DNA of 64,000 nucleotides, taken from Blastococcus sp. TF02-09 (lineage in GTDB: Bacteria > Actinomycetota > Actinomycetes > Mycobacteriales > Geodermatophilaceae). Position numbers and translations under genes: made by a program. Below are positions 49,599 through 59,158 of the stretch, piece by piece. Position 1 is the first letter of the stretch. The number at the start of each line of letters is the position of its first letter. The notes beneath the pieces are model-generated. The model worked only from the letters and a program-made list of their open reading frames with translations, was not told the DNA's origin and searched no databases. The stretch lies in assembly GCF_003319105.1 (NCBI RefSeq), contig NZ_QOHH01000003.1, positions 420,967 through 484,966 of the forward strand. The letters are read 5' to 3'.

Positions 49599-51300
49599 GA
49601 TCAGTCGCCAGGAGTACGACGCCTCCTTCGGCCCTACGACCGGTGACCGCATCCGGCTGGCCGACACGTGCCTGTTCATCGAGGTCGAGGAAGACCGCTG
49701 CGTCGGCGGCGATGAAGCCGTGTTCGGTGGAGGCAAGTCCATCCGAGAGTCGATGGGGCAGTCCCGCGCCACCCGAGCTGAGGGCACCCCTGACCTCGTC
49801 ATCACCGGCGCGGTGGTCCTGGACCACTGGGGCGTCATCAAGGCCGACGTCGGCATCCGTGACGGGCGGATCACCGCCCTCGGCAAGGCCGGCAACCCCG
49901 AGACGATGGACGGCATCCACCCCGACCTGGTCATCGGCCCATCCACCGAGGTCACCTCGGGCAACGGCCTCATCCTGACCGCCGGCGCCATCGACACCCA
50001 CGTGCACTTCGTCGACCCCGCCTCCATGGAGGTGGCGCTCGGTGCCGGCACCACCACCGTCGTCGGCGGCGGAACGGGCCCCACCGAGGGCTCCAAGGCG
50101 ACTCTGGCCACCCCCGGTGCCTGGTGGTTGCAACGCATGCTCGACGCCTTCGACCCGTGGCCGGTCAACGTGCTCTTCCTGGCCCGGGGCAACACCGTGT
50201 CCCCCGAGGCGCTGTGGGAGCAGCTGCGCGGCGGCGCCGGCGAATTCAAGGTGCATGAGGACTGGGGCGCAACCCCCGCCGCTGTCGACGCCGCTCTCAC
50301 CGTCGCCGAGGAGTCAGGCGTTCAGGTAGCCATCCACAGCGACACCCTCAACGAGGCCGGGTTCGTCGAAGACCTGCTCGCCGCGGTCAAAGGCCGGACA
50401 TTCCACGCCTACCACACCGAAGGCGCCGGCGGAGGCCACGCACCCGACATCATCCGGATTGCCGGCGAGCGGTACGTGCTCCCGGCTTCCACCAACCCGA
50501 CCCGGCCGTTCACGCACAACACCATCGCCGAACACCTCGACATGGTCATGGTCGCCCACCACCTCAACCCGCAGGTGCCCAACGACCTCGCGTTCGCCGA
50601 AAGCCGGGTCCGGGCCGGGACCATCGCGGCCGAGGACGTACTGCAAGACCTTGGCGCGCTGTCGATCATGTCCTCCGACGCCCAGGCGATGGGGCGTATC
50701 GGCGAGGTCATCATCCGCACCTGGCAGACCGCCCACCAGATGAAGCTGCTGCGCGGGTCCCTGCCCGGTGACGGCCGCGCGGACAACCATCGGGCGCGGC
50801 GCTACGTCGCGAAGTACACGATCTGTCCGGCCGTCGCTCACGGGCTCGAGCACGAGGTTGGTTCGGTGGAGCCGGGCAAGATGGCCGACCTGGTGCTGTG
50901 GCAGCCCGCGCTGTTCGGCATCCGGCCGACCATGGTCATCAAGGGCGGGATGGTGGCCGTGGCTCAGCTCGGCGATCCGAACGCCTCGATCCCGACGCCG
51001 CAACCGGTACTACCCCGCCTCGGGTTCAACGCCAAGACGCCGGCGACCGCGGACACCAGCGTCGCGTTCGTCGCGCAGGCCGCACTCGATGACGGCCTGC
51101 CCGACCGGCTGGCCACCCGCCGTCCGCTGGTCGCCATCCAAAGCGTCCGCGGCCGCGGCAAAGAAGACCTGCCGGAGAACACCACGCTCCCCCGCATCGA
51201 AGTCGATCCCGACACCTATGCCGTCCGTGTCGATGGAGAACTGATCGAACACGAACCCGCCAGGGAACTGCCCATGGCCCAGCGCTATTTCCTGTTCTGA
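49591..51300 (+). CDS. ureC: urease alpha (catalytic) subunit (operon 1)
   Basis: A 569-residue catalytic subunit. Nickel ligands are present: HVH at residues 137-139, the carbamylated Lys220 in [10 protein letters not shown] with following His222, the His in AIHSDTLNE, the His in [10 protein letters not shown] and the Asp in SSDAQAMGR. The mobile-flap motif reads VMVAHHLNP: residue 322, Cys in most ureases (Cys319 of Klebsiella), is Ala here, while the next catalytic His323 and the Arg in AESRVRAG are kept. Ends MAQRYFLF as usual. Overlaps ureB by eight bases. Confidence 0.96.
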   Translation: MAEISRQEYDASFGPTTGDRIRLADTCLFIEVEEDRCVGGDEAVFGGGKSIRESMGQSRATRAEGTPDLVITGAVVLDHWGVIKADVGIRDGRITALGKAGNPETMDGIHPDLVIGPSTEVTSGNGLILTAGAIDTHVHFVDPASMEVALGAGTTTVVGGGTGPTEGSKATLATPGAWWLQRMLDAFDPWPVNVLFLARGNTVSPEALWEQLRGGAGEFKVHEDWGATPAAVDAALTVAEESGVQVAIHSDTLNEAGFVEDLLAAVKGRTFHAYHTEGAGGGHAPDIIRIAGERYVLPASTNPTRPFTHNTIAEHLDMVMVAHHLNPQVPNDLAFAESRVRAGTIAAEDVLQDLGALSIMSSDAQAMGRIGEVIIRTWQTAHQMKLLRGSLPGDGRADNHRARRYVAKYTICPAVAHGLEHEVGSVEPGKMADLVLWQPALFGIRPTMVIKGGMVAVAQLGDPNASIPTPQPVLPRLGFNAKTPATADTSVAFVAQAALDDGLPDRLATRRPLVAIQSVRGRGKEDLPENTTLPRIEVDPDTYAVRVDGELIEHEPARELPMAQRYFLF

Positions 51301-52014
51301 ATGATTGCCCCCCTCGTTTCCGGCCCAGGTGCGATGCCGGCGCTGCTCCTGCTGGCCGACGGTCGGCTGCCCGCCGGCGGCCACGCACACTCAGGGGGAC
51401 TCGAGCCGGCCGTCGAGCTGAAGGGCGTGCACGACGTTCCGGGCCTCGTGCAGTTCCTCGCCGGGCGGCTCACCACCGTCGGCTTGGTCGCCGCCGCCTT
51501 CGCCGCGGCCACCTGTCAGGTGGCGAAGGATCCCGAAGTGGCGGGGCCGGCCATTGCGGTGCTGGACCAGGAACTCGAGGCTCGCACCGCCTCCCCCGCC
51601 CTGCGCGTTGCCTCGCGGCGGCTGGGCCGGCAGCTCGTGCGGGCCGGGCGGACGATCTGGCCGCACCCGCTGCTGGACGAGCTGTCCGGCGCGGTCGGCC
51701 GCGGACCGCATCAGCCGGTCGCACTGGGCGTCGTCGCCGCGGCCGCCGGGCTTGCCCCGGCCGATGCGGCGCTGCTCGCCGCGCAGGAGTCCATCGCCGG
51801 ACCCGCGACGGCGGCGGTGCGACTGCTCGGGTTGGACCCCGTGTCCGTCCACGCGGCCCTCGCCCGGTTCGGGCCGGAGGTCACCCGCATCGCCGGCGAC
51901 GGCGCCGACTACGCCACGAGTGATCCCGCCGACCTGCCGGCAACTACCGCTCCACTGCTCGATGTCCTTGCCGAACACCACGCCACCTGGGAGGTGCGTC
52001 TCTTTGCCTCATGA
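51301..52014 (+). CDS. ureF: urease accessory protein UreF
   Basis: A 237-residue all-helical accessory protein that, with UreD/UreH and UreG, activates the urease apoenzyme. The start [20 protein letters not shown] is the typical actinobacterial UreF opening. ATG follows the ureC stop directly with no gap, and the 3' end overlaps ureG by 11 bp. It is the only ureF in the window, so it must serve both urease clusters unless another exists elsewhere. Confidence 0.93.
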   Translation: MIAPLVSGPGAMPALLLLADGRLPAGGHAHSGGLEPAVELKGVHDVPGLVQFLAGRLTTVGLVAAAFAAATCQVAKDPEVAGPAIAVLDQELEARTASPALRVASRRLGRQLVRAGRTIWPHPLLDELSGAVGRGPHQPVALGVVAAAAGLAPADAALLAAQESIAGPATAAVRLLGLDPVSVHAALARFGPEVTRIAGDGADYATSDPADLPATTAPLLDVLAEHHATWEVRLFAS

Positions 52015-52726
52015 CCACGCCAACGAGTCCCACACGCACGACCACGCCGACGAGCCCCACACGCACGACCGCCCGCATGTTCACGCCGATCGGTCCGGGG
52101 CACTCCCCCGCACCACCGACCGCGCCCTGCGGATCGGCATCGGCGGGCCAGTCGGATCTGGCAAGACCGCACTGGTCGCCGCGCTGTGTCGCACACTGAG
52201 CACCCAGCTGGCGCTGGCGGTGGTGACCAACGACATCTACACCACCGAGGACGCCGACTTCCTGCTGCGCAACGGGGTGCTGCCCGCCGAACGCGTCCGG
52301 GCGGTGGAGACCGGCGCCTGCCCGCACACCGCCATCCGTGACGACATCTCGGCCAACCTTGAAGCGGTCGACGAGCTCGAAGAAAGCCTGCCGCCGCTCG
52401 ACCTGATCCTCGTCGAGAGCGGCGGGGACAACTTGACGGCCACGTTCAGCCAGGGACTGGTGCACCACCAGATCTTCGTCATTGACGTCGCCGGTGGGGA
52501 CAAGGTGCCGCGCAAGGGCGGGCCGGGCGTCACGCGGGCGGATCTGCTGGTCATCAACAAGACCGACCTCGCGCCCCTGGTCGGTGCGGATCTGGAGGTG
52601 ATGCGGCGCGACGCCGCGGCCAAGCGAGGTGACCTGCCGGTGCTGTTCACCTCGCTGACCCAGGACCCGTCCGCCGCCGACGTCGCCGACTGGGTGCGTG
52701 CCCGGCTAGCCGTTCCGGTGGGTTGA
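52004..52726 (+). CDS. ureG: urease accessory GTPase UreG with His-rich N-terminus
   Basis: A SIMIBI-class GTPase that drives nickel insertion. P-loop [15 protein letters not shown], the metal-binding [13 protein letters not shown] (Cys-Pro-His) and [25 protein letters not shown] are intact. TTG 52004 was chosen: GGGAGG lies eight bases upstream and it is the only start before the P-loop that keeps reading frame. It adds about 40 residues rich in His/Asp ([20 protein letters not shown]), likely nickel-binding, a feature often compensating for the absence of UreE; no ureE is present. Confidence 0.9.
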   Translation: MPHDHANESHTHDHADEPHTHDRPHVHADRSGALPRTTDRALRIGIGGPVGSGKTALVAALCRTLSTQLALAVVTNDIYTTEDADFLLRNGVLPAERVRAVETGACPHTAIRDDISANLEAVDELEESLPPLDLILVESGGDNLTATFSQGLVHHQIFVIDVAGGDKVPRKGGPGVTRADLLVINKTDLAPLVGADLEVMRRDAAAKRGDLPVLFTSLTQDPSAADVADWVRARLAVPVG

Positions 52727-53595
52727 TGGAAGCCGCCGCCGAACTGGGCGTCGAACGAGCTCCCGGTCCCGCGGGGCGCACCCGGATCAGCCGGCTGCAC
52801 TCCGAGGCCCCCTACCTGCTGCGGCCCACTCATCCCGTCGCTGCCGAACCCGTGCCGTGCTGGCGTCTGGTGGGCCAGGCGCCGGCGCGGGTGGCGTTGG
52901 TCGCCGGGGCGGGCGGCCCGTTGGGTGGGGACCGGCTGAGCCTGGACATTGACGTCGGGCCGGGCGCAGTGCTGGTGCTTCGCGCCGTCGCCGCAACGCT
53001 GGTGCTCCCCGGCCCGCACGGTCAGCGCTCTTACGCGCACGTCACCGCCCGGGTGGCTGCCGGCGGCACGCTGGTGTGGCTGCCGGGGCCGACGATCGCC
53101 GCCCGCGGCTGTGACCACCACGGAACCACGCGGATCGACCTGGCTCCCGACGCGCGCCTCCTCGTCCGGGAAGAGCTCGTACTGGGGCGGACCGGCGAGC
53201 AGCCGGGCACCGTCCGGCAGCGGTTGCGGGTGACCGTCGCGGGCGTGCCGCTGCACGATCAGGAACTGCATCTGGGCGCCGGGGCGCCGGGCTGGACCGG
53301 CCCGGCCGTCACCGCCGGCTGCGCCGCCGTGGGCTCACTGCTCTTCGTCGACCCGACCCTGGACGTTCCCGCCGCCGCACACCTCGTGGACGTCGACGCG
53401 GATTCCGCCACGCTCCCCGTCGGGCACTCCGGTCGGCTAGTCACTGCGCTGGCCGTCGACGCGCTGGCCCTCCGGCGGCGGCTCGACCTCGGCCTATGCG
53501 CCCTCGGTCCCCCGCCGCTGGAGCCGGCGGGCGCGCCGGACGGGGACGGGATGAACTTGCCAGCACGAGTGGCCGCGCTCGCAACCTCCGGATAG
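52726..53595 (+). CDS. ureD: urease accessory protein UreD (operon 1)
   Basis: A 289-residue UreD/UreH scaffold that recruits UreF and UreG to the apoenzyme. Conserved points: LRPTHPVA, GAGGPLGGDRLSLDIDVGPGA, LVLPGPHGQRSYAHV, TLVWLPGPTIAARGCDHH and RLLVREELVLGRTGEQPG. The ATG at 52726 overlaps the ureG stop (TGATG); a TTG one codon upstream is possible. Its paralogue is at 57167. Confidence 0.92.
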   Translation: MEAAAELGVERAPGPAGRTRISRLHSEAPYLLRPTHPVAAEPVPCWRLVGQAPARVALVAGAGGPLGGDRLSLDIDVGPGAVLVLRAVAATLVLPGPHGQRSYAHVTARVAAGGTLVWLPGPTIAARGCDHHGTTRIDLAPDARLLVREELVLGRTGEQPGTVRQRLRVTVAGVPLHDQELHLGAGAPGWTGPAVTAGCAAVGSLLFVDPTLDVPAAAHLVDVDADSATLPVGHSGRLVTALAVDALALRRRLDLGLCALGPPPLEPAGAPDGDGMNLPARVAALATSG

Positions 53596-53654
53596 CTCCC
53601 CCAACGCGTGAGCGCCGGCTACGCGTCGGGATGGATGGCGCCGCCGTCGTCCTT

Positions 53655-53771
53655 TCACCGGTAGAAGTGCTTGTCGGGCACCTCGCCGGTGTCCTGGTCG
53701 TCGCGGGCCGGCGACTCCTGGGCCGGCGCCGGTCGGGCCGGACCGAGGCGCGGCGGCTCGAGGACGCCCAA
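53655..53771 (-). other. 38-codon open extension after the ester cyclase stop
   Basis: The codon after the ester cyclase TAG (53774-53772) is TTG in the same frame, and the frame stays open for 38 codons to TGA 53657-53655. The peptide is Pro/Ala-rich, ending in charged DDQDTGEVPDKHFYR, which looks coding. It could be a small gene, a readthrough tail or a remnant. Confidence 0.3.
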
Positions 53772-54194
53772 CTACGCGTACATGCCGAACAGATCGAACC
53801 GGCCCCACTGCTCGGCGATCTTGCCGCCGTCGACCCGGGCCAGCATGAAGTCGGCGACCTCGAAGCTCTTCCCGGGGCCGCCGGCCATCGCCTCGCTCAG
53901 CGTGCCGGTGTTCCGCAGGCGCAGGACGACCCGGTCGCCTGAGGCGACGCAGTCCTCGATGTGCTCGTGATAGTCGGGGAACAGCTTCCTGGTGCCGGTG
54001 AGGAGCTGGCGCAACCCGTCACGGCCAGGCTCCCACCGGAACCCCTCCTTGGGCTGGTGGCTCACGAAATCCTCGGTGTAGGACTCGGGGATGCGGTCGA
54101 GGTCACCGTCGTTCCAGATGACCCGGATGGCGTCCTGCACCATCTCTTCGTTCGCGCGCACATCGGCGTCGGGGGCGTTGTCCGTCGAAGGCAT
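53772..54194 (-). CDS. SnoaL-like ester cyclase/polyketide-cyclase-fold protein
   Basis: A 140-residue SnoaL-family protein (NTF2-like fold). IRVIWNDGDLDRIPESYTEDFV, the FPDYHEHIEDCVASGDRVV block and KIAEQWGRFDLFGM are typical of the ester cyclase group. ATG 54194 follows GAGGAG. It is on the opposite strand between the two urease clusters and has no obvious link with them. Enzymatic role unknown. Confidence 0.85.
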   Translation of the reverse strand: MPSTDNAPDADVRANEEMVQDAIRVIWNDGDLDRIPESYTEDFVSHQPKEGFRWEPGRDGLRQLLTGTRKLFPDYHEHIEDCVASGDRVVLRLRNTGTLSEAMAGGPGKSFEVADFMLARVDGGKIAEQWGRFDLFGMYA

Positions 54195-54477
54195 CGTTCA
54201 CTCCTCGGTCGCGGACGGCAGCAAGTGTCGGATCGGCCGGAGCCTAGCCCGACCGGCGCAGCTCCAGACCCGGCCGTGAGCCGATGCGACGCCTCCTCTC
54301 CGCCCCCCCCCGGCGCGCAGCCGGACGCGGCGCCGACCTGCAGCTCAGGTGGCAGTCGCCATCATGGAGAGGGACAGTGACCTGGCACACATCCACCTCT
54401 CGGCGACGACCGGAGCAGCCGGCAGCCCGCCGTTGAGCGACTCTGCGCCCTGCGCATCGGCTGACCAGGAGACCGCC

Positions 54478-54780
54478 ATGTTGCTGACCTTCCGGGAGCG
54501 TGAGCGGCTCATGATCTTCACCGCCGCCGAAGTGGCACAGCGACGCAAGGACCGGGGCCTGAAGCTGAACCTGCCCGAGGCCACCGCCATCATCACCGCA
54601 TACCTCCTCGAAGGCGCTCGCGATGGCCGGTCCAAGGCCGACCTGCAAAACGACGGCCGCAACGTGCTCAGCCGAGACGATGTAATGGACGGCGTGCCGG
54701 AGATGCTGGCCCAGGTGCACGTGGAGGCCACGTTCCCCGACGGCACGAAGCTCATCACCGTTCCCGAGCCCATCCAATGA
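54478..54780 (+). CDS. ureA: urease gamma subunit (operon 2)
   Basis: A second 100-residue gamma subunit, clearly paralogous to the one at 48814 (shared [39 protein letters not shown]). ATG 54478 with CCAGGAGACC upstream gives a protein of exactly the same length; the longer ORF from 54349 has an unrelated N-terminus. Stop overlaps ureB by ATGA. Confidence 0.95.
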   Translation: MLLTFRERERLMIFTAAEVAQRRKDRGLKLNLPEATAIITAYLLEGARDGRSKADLQNDGRNVLSRDDVMDGVPEMLAQVHVEATFPDGTKLITVPEPIQ

Positions 54781-55352
54781 CCGGCATCGGGCGGACGATC
54801 AAAGACACGCTCGCCAATCAGGCGGCGAAGCCGGGACCGTTCGGGGCGGTCAGCAACGCGGTCTCGCGGATGCAGCGGCTGGCACAGCGGACGCCCGGCT
54901 TGGGCAAGGTCGCCGAGGCCCTCACCCCACCGCCGATGACCCGAAAGCGACCCGGCAGTGCACAGCACGTCGTCATGGGCGCGGGCCGGGGCGGGGCGAT
55001 CGGCATCACCCACCCCGGGGCGGACTCCTCCGCCATTCCGGGCACGCCCGGCGAGGTGCTCTACGGGGAGGGACCGGTGCACATCAACGTGGGCCGCCCG
55101 ACGCGCACCGTGCGGGTGCTCAACACCGCCGACCGGGCTATCACCGTGGGCTCGCACTACCACTTCGCCGAGGCGAATCCGGCGCTGCAGTTCGACCGCG
55201 AGGTCGCATGGGGTCACCGGCAAAACATCGTCGCCGGGGGCATGACCCGCTTCGACCCCGGGGCCGCCCAAGACGTCGAACTCGTCCCATACGCCGGGCG
55301 CCAGGTGATGCCCGGCTTCCGCGGCGAGTCCCGAGGCCGCTCCGATGGCTGA
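54777..55352 (+). CDS. ureB: urease beta subunit with long N-terminal extension (operon 2)
   Basis: A 191-residue beta subunit. The core starts [20 protein letters not shown] near residue 86 and includes [19 protein letters not shown]. The roughly 85-residue N-terminal extension is different in sequence from that of UreB at 49113: a helical Arg/Ala segment ([21 protein letters not shown]) then a Pro/Gly region. Starts at the ATGA overlap with ureA and overlaps ureC by eight bases. Confidence 0.93.
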   Translation: MTGIGRTIKDTLANQAAKPGPFGAVSNAVSRMQRLAQRTPGLGKVAEALTPPPMTRKRPGSAQHVVMGAGRGGAIGITHPGADSSAIPGTPGEVLYGEGPVHINVGRPTRTVRVLNTADRAITVGSHYHFAEANPALQFDREVAWGHRQNIVAGGMTRFDPGAAQDVELVPYAGRQVMPGFRGESRGRSDG

Positions 55353-57054
55353 AATCGAGCGCCAACTGTACGTGTCGATGCTCGGGCCGACGACCGGTGA
55401 CCGGCTACGGCTCGCCGACACCAACCTGCTGCTGGAGATCACCGAGGACCGCTGCGTCGGCGGCGACGAGACCATGTTCGGCGGCGGAAAGTCCGGCCGA
55501 GAGTCTCAGGGCCAGTCGCACACGCCGCGCACCCAGGGCACCCCGGATCTGGTGGTCACCAACGTGATCGTCGTGGACTACTGGGGCATCGTGAAAGCCG
55601 ACGTCGGCATCCGCGACGGCCGCTTCGTCGGGATCGGCAAGTCCGGCAACCCCGACATCATGGACGGCATCGACTCCGCCCTCGTGGTTGGACCGTCGAC
55701 GGAGATCATGAATGGCACCGGGCTGATCATGACCGCCGGTGCCATCGACACCCACGTGCACATGGTGTCCCCCGACATGTGCACCGTGGCTCTGGAGGCC
55801 GGCACGACGACGCTGGTGGGCGGCGGCACCGGCCCGACCAGCGGCTCCCAAGCCACTCTGGCCACCCCCGGCGCGTGGTGGCTGGAGCGCATGTTCGAGG
55901 CGTTCGACCCTTGGCCGGTCAACGTCGCTTTCCTCGGCCGCGGCACCACCGTCTCGGAGGAAGCGCTGCACGAGCAGCTGCGCGCCGGCGCCGCCGGATT
56001 CAAGTGCCACGAGGACTGGGGCGCCACCCCGGCGGTCATCGACGCCGCGCTCACCGTGGCCGACGCCACCGGCGTCCAGGTGGCCATCCACTCCGACACC
56101 CTCAACGAGGGCGGGTTCACCGAGGACCTGATGCGCACCGTGGCCGGCCGGACATTCCACAGCTACCACACCGAGGGCGCCGGCGGCGGGCACGCCCCCG
56201 ACATCATCCGCATCGCCGCCGAGGCCAACGTCCTGCCGTCATCCACCACGCCGACCCGGCCGTTCACGGTGAACACCGCCGACGAGCAGCTGGACATGAT
56301 CCTCGTCGCCCACCATCTCAACCCGAAAGTCCCGGCCGAGCTCATGTTCGCCGAGAGCCGGGTCCGGGCCAGCACGATCGCGGCCGAGGACATCCTGCAA
56401 GACATCGGCGCCATCTCCGGCATGCAGTCCGACGCTCAAGCCATGGGGCGGCTCGGCGAGACCATTCAACGCACCTGGCAAACCGCGCACGTCATGAAGG
56501 AGCTACGTGGCGCCCTGCCCGGCGACGGACGCAACGACAACAACCGCATCCGCCGCTACGTCGCCAAGTACACCATTGTCCCCGCCGTCATACACGGCCT
56601 GGACCGGGAAATCGGCTCCATCGAGGTCGGCAAGCTCGCCGACTTCGTCCTATGGGAGCCACCCCTGTTCGGGGTCAAGCCGACCAACGTGTTCAAAGGC
56701 GGCATGTCCGCCGTCGCGATGCTCGGAGATCCCAACGCGTCCGTGCCAACCCCTCAGCCTGTGCTGCCCCGGCGTGGGTACAACGTGCACACCCGCGCCG
56801 CGCAGGCCACCAGCCTGGCCTTCGTCGCGCCGGCCGCACTCGAAGACGGCCTGGCCGACCGGCTCGCGGTGCACCGCCAACTCCTCCCGATCGAGAACGT
56901 CCGCGGCCGCACAAAGGCTGACCTGCCACTCAACACCGCCCTCCCCCACATCGAAGTCAACCCCGACACCTTCGAGGTGCGCATCGACGGGCAGACCGTC
57001 GAACACGAACCACCAACCACGCTGCCGATGACCCAGCGCTACTTCCTGTTCTGA
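55345..57054 (+). CDS. ureC: urease alpha (catalytic) subunit (operon 2)
   Basis: A second 569-residue catalytic subunit. All nickel ligands are visible: HVHMVSP, Lys in [30 protein letters not shown] and the Asp in QSDAQAMGR. The flap reads ILVAHHLNP, again Ala at residue 322 where Cys is usual. It retains the AESRVRAS Arg and the RYFLF end. Gene boundaries (eight-base overlap with ureB) copy those of the first operon, pointing to duplication or parallel acquisition of a related cluster. Confidence 0.95.
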   Translation: MAEIERQLYVSMLGPTTGDRLRLADTNLLLEITEDRCVGGDETMFGGGKSGRESQGQSHTPRTQGTPDLVVTNVIVVDYWGIVKADVGIRDGRFVGIGKSGNPDIMDGIDSALVVGPSTEIMNGTGLIMTAGAIDTHVHMVSPDMCTVALEAGTTTLVGGGTGPTSGSQATLATPGAWWLERMFEAFDPWPVNVAFLGRGTTVSEEALHEQLRAGAAGFKCHEDWGATPAVIDAALTVADATGVQVAIHSDTLNEGGFTEDLMRTVAGRTFHSYHTEGAGGGHAPDIIRIAAEANVLPSSTTPTRPFTVNTADEQLDMILVAHHLNPKVPAELMFAESRVRASTIAAEDILQDIGAISGMQSDAQAMGRLGETIQRTWQTAHVMKELRGALPGDGRNDNNRIRRYVAKYTIVPAVIHGLDREIGSIEVGKLADFVLWEPPLFGVKPTNVFKGGMSAVAMLGDPNASVPTPQPVLPRRGYNVHTRAAQATSLAFVAPAALEDGLADRLAVHRQLLPIENVRGRTKADLPLNTALPHIEVNPDTFEVRIDGQTVEHEPPTTLPMTQRYFLF

Positions 57055-57167
57055 TGACCGCCCGCAGCACCGCCGCGCTCGGGGCCCGGTGGCGCCGCCG
57101 GCACCTCGTGCGCGAAATGAACGCGGCCCGGCCACCCTGGGCGCACCCCAGTCTGGCCACGGACTGA
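57054..57167 (+). other. 37-codon ORF joining ureC2 and ureD2 with TGATG at both ends
   Basis: ATG 57054 overlaps the ureC stop by one base, and the ORF's TGA (57165-57167) overlaps the ureD2 ATG the same way. The Arg-rich peptide has no recognisable domain. It occupies the position where ureF and ureG stand in the first operon, so it may be what is left after their deletion. Confidence 0.4.
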
Positions 57168-57994
57168 TGCAGGCGACTGCGGCTCTCTCCACCGACCTGG
57201 GCGCCGACGGCCGCATCCGAGTCAGGACACTGCGCTCGCAGGCCCCGTTGATGCTTCGGCCGACACATGCGAAAGGCCCCGAACCATGGACCACCGGGGA
57301 CACCAGGCTGGCGCGCGTCTGCCTCGCCGCGGGTGCGGCGGGCCCGATCGGCGGGGACGAGTACGAACTGACCGTCGACGTCGGCGCCGGAAGCACCCTG
57401 GTTCTGCGAGACGTCTCCGCGACCCTGCTACTGCCGGGACCACACGGCGCGCAGTCGCGTCTGCGGACCACCGTGCGGGTGGGTGCCGGCGCGACCCTCG
57501 TGTGGCTGCCCGAGCCGGTCATCGCCGCCCACGACTGCCACCACCGCACTGACGTCCACCTGGAACTCGACGCCGATGCCCGTCTGGTCGTCCGCGAGGA
57601 GCTGCTGTTGGGCCGGCACCGTGAACAGCCCGGCGACGTGGTGCAGCGGCTGCGGATCCGACGGGCGGGCTGGCCGCTGCTGGACCAGCAGCTGGCGGTC
57701 GGACCGCGCGCGGTCGGCTGGGACGGCCCGGCGGTGACCGGCGGACGGCGGGCCATCGGCTCCTTGGTCGTCGTGGACCCGGCGTGGGCGGACGCGCCGA
57801 CGGCCGCGCTGCTCGGCGACGACACGGCTGTTCTCCCCTTGCAGGGGCCCGCCGCACTGGTCTCTGCCCTGGGCAGCGACGCGCAGGCGCTGCGCCGAAG
57901 TCTCGACGCAGCACTCGACCGCCTCACCACCACGCGCGTGGCGGGCACGAACCGCGACGCGCCCCACCCGCCGACGCCCGTCGCGGCCGCCTGA
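57167..57994 (+). CDS. ureD: urease accessory protein UreD (operon 2)
   Basis: A 275-residue UreD, paralogous to the gene at 52726: LRSQAPLMLRPTH, GAAGPIGGDEYELTVDVGAGS, LLLPGPHGAQSRLR, TLVWLPEPVIAAHDCHH and RLVVREELLLGRHREQPG. ATG 57167 gives an N-terminus aligned with the first copy; the frame is open back to a GTG at 57089. This cluster has no ureF or ureG, so activation must borrow those of the first operon. Confidence 0.9.
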   Translation: MQATAALSTDLGADGRIRVRTLRSQAPLMLRPTHAKGPEPWTTGDTRLARVCLAAGAAGPIGGDEYELTVDVGAGSTLVLRDVSATLLLPGPHGAQSRLRTTVRVGAGATLVWLPEPVIAAHDCHHRTDVHLELDADARLVVREELLLGRHREQPGDVVQRLRIRRAGWPLLDQQLAVGPRAVGWDGPAVTGGRRAIGSLVVVDPAWADAPTAALLGDDTAVLPLQGPAALVSALGSDAQALRRSLDAALDRLTTTRVAGTNRDAPHPPTPVAAA

Positions 57995-58353
57995 GCCGGC
58001 CTTACGACTGCCACACGCCCCGGCGCCCGAGCCTTCGACGCGGACAGTACGACCAGCGGCGCAGGCGGGAGCCGGACCGCACCGACGTAGGCATGGTCGC
58101 CGTGGGCATGGTCGCTCCGCGCAGCGGCGAGCACGGCATCGGCGAGCCTCGGCCGCACTGATCTGCGCGGCGTGGGTCGGCCTTGCTAGCGCGATGGCCG
58201 GCCACCTGGTCGTCGCCGCCATGCTGGGCGCCGCGACCGGCCTCTGCTGGCTGTGGTGGTGTCTGGGCAGACCCATGGGAAGTAGCTCACGCGCTCCCGC
58301 ACAGCACGCCGTGCCCGTCGCCTGCTGGCCTGGGCCTGGGGGCAACCCGGAAC
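57995..58353 (+). other. 359-bp gap; possible remnant of a membrane-protein gene
   Basis: No intact gene. One plus-strand frame around 58155-58268 encodes a hydrophobic, Trp-rich segment (VGLASAMAGHLVVAAMLGAA, then a WLWWCLG stretch) that looks like decayed transmembrane helices; it continues into low-complexity sequence. The rest holds nothing recognisable. Confidence 0.35.
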
Positions 58354-58884
58354 TCAGTCGGCGAGGGGCCCTCTTGCTCGCTCAGCACGGTCGATCGTCG
58401 TTCGAAGTGGAGAGCTCACCACCACGTCGACGGTGACGTCGCCGGCGTTCCTGAAGGAGAAGGTGACCGGGGTGCGCTTGGCGGTGCTCAAAGTCTGGTT
58501 GATGCCAGTCAGAATGAGCACCGGCCCGTCGCCGCCGGAGAACACAGTCTCCCCGGGCGGGATAGGAACCGCCAGAGGTGGGCTGCTGGGCGCTCCGTCG
58601 ACTACCACGCCGGTGAAATGCGGCCCGGACACACCGATCAGCTCTTCTTGCTCCCGGCCGGTGTTGACCGCTGCGAACTCCAGCCGCGCTGCGCTCCCGG
58701 CCTCGTAGAACCCGCCGACCGGGGTGTCGAGCTTGATGCCACGCATCTCGATGTCTCCGATGGACGCCTGAATGTCCGCCCCTTGGGTCTGTTCTTCCTC
58801 GCTGCAGGCGGCCAGACTCGTCGAGCCCAGAGCCATGAGGCACCACAGCGCGATAAGTGTCAGCTGCCTGGTGCCGCATGCCAT
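58354..58884 (-). CDS. secreted lipoprotein, LpqE/PCu(A)C-like
   Basis: A 176-residue lipoprotein: signal peptide with hydrophobic core and lipobox LAAC (Cys about residue 27), then a beta-rich domain. The pattern (NTGREQEELIGVSGPHFTG, IPPGETVFSGGDGPVLILTG) recalls the actinobacterial LpqE/copper-chaperone-like lipoproteins, though no clear Met/His copper site is present. ATG 58884. It is on the opposite strand to the urease genes. Confidence 0.75.
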   Translation of the reverse strand: MACGTRQLTLIALWCLMALGSTSLAACSEEEQTQGADIQASIGDIEMRGIKLDTPVGGFYEAGSAARLEFAAVNTGREQEELIGVSGPHFTGVVVDGAPSSPPLAVPIPPGETVFSGGDGPVLILTGINQTLSTAKRTPVTFSFRNAGDVTVDVVVSSPLRTTIDRAERARGPLAD

Positions 58885-59158
58885 GACCGCTCCTGCCCGC
58901 CCGCCGGCCGTTCCCCCACCGAGGCCCTCAAGGCTGACGCGGCCGCAACGTCAGTTCCGGTGGTGTACCCCTTGGAAAGGCGTGGAACCTTCCGGTGACT
59001 GCCTCCGCCGCTGCCGTAGAGATCATCGACATGCAGTGGTCACGGGCCCGCCGCGGGCGGTATGAGCATGGCTGTCCTGGGTTGCTCGTACGGTCCCGGT
59101 AAGTTTGCTGGTCGGTGCTGCCTCGCGACCCGACCGGCTCAGGGACGAGGAGGTCACG

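Noticed and set aside
54303..54311. Run of nine C residues
   Set aside because: Single homopolymer in a non-coding gap; no phase-variable gene frame crosses it.
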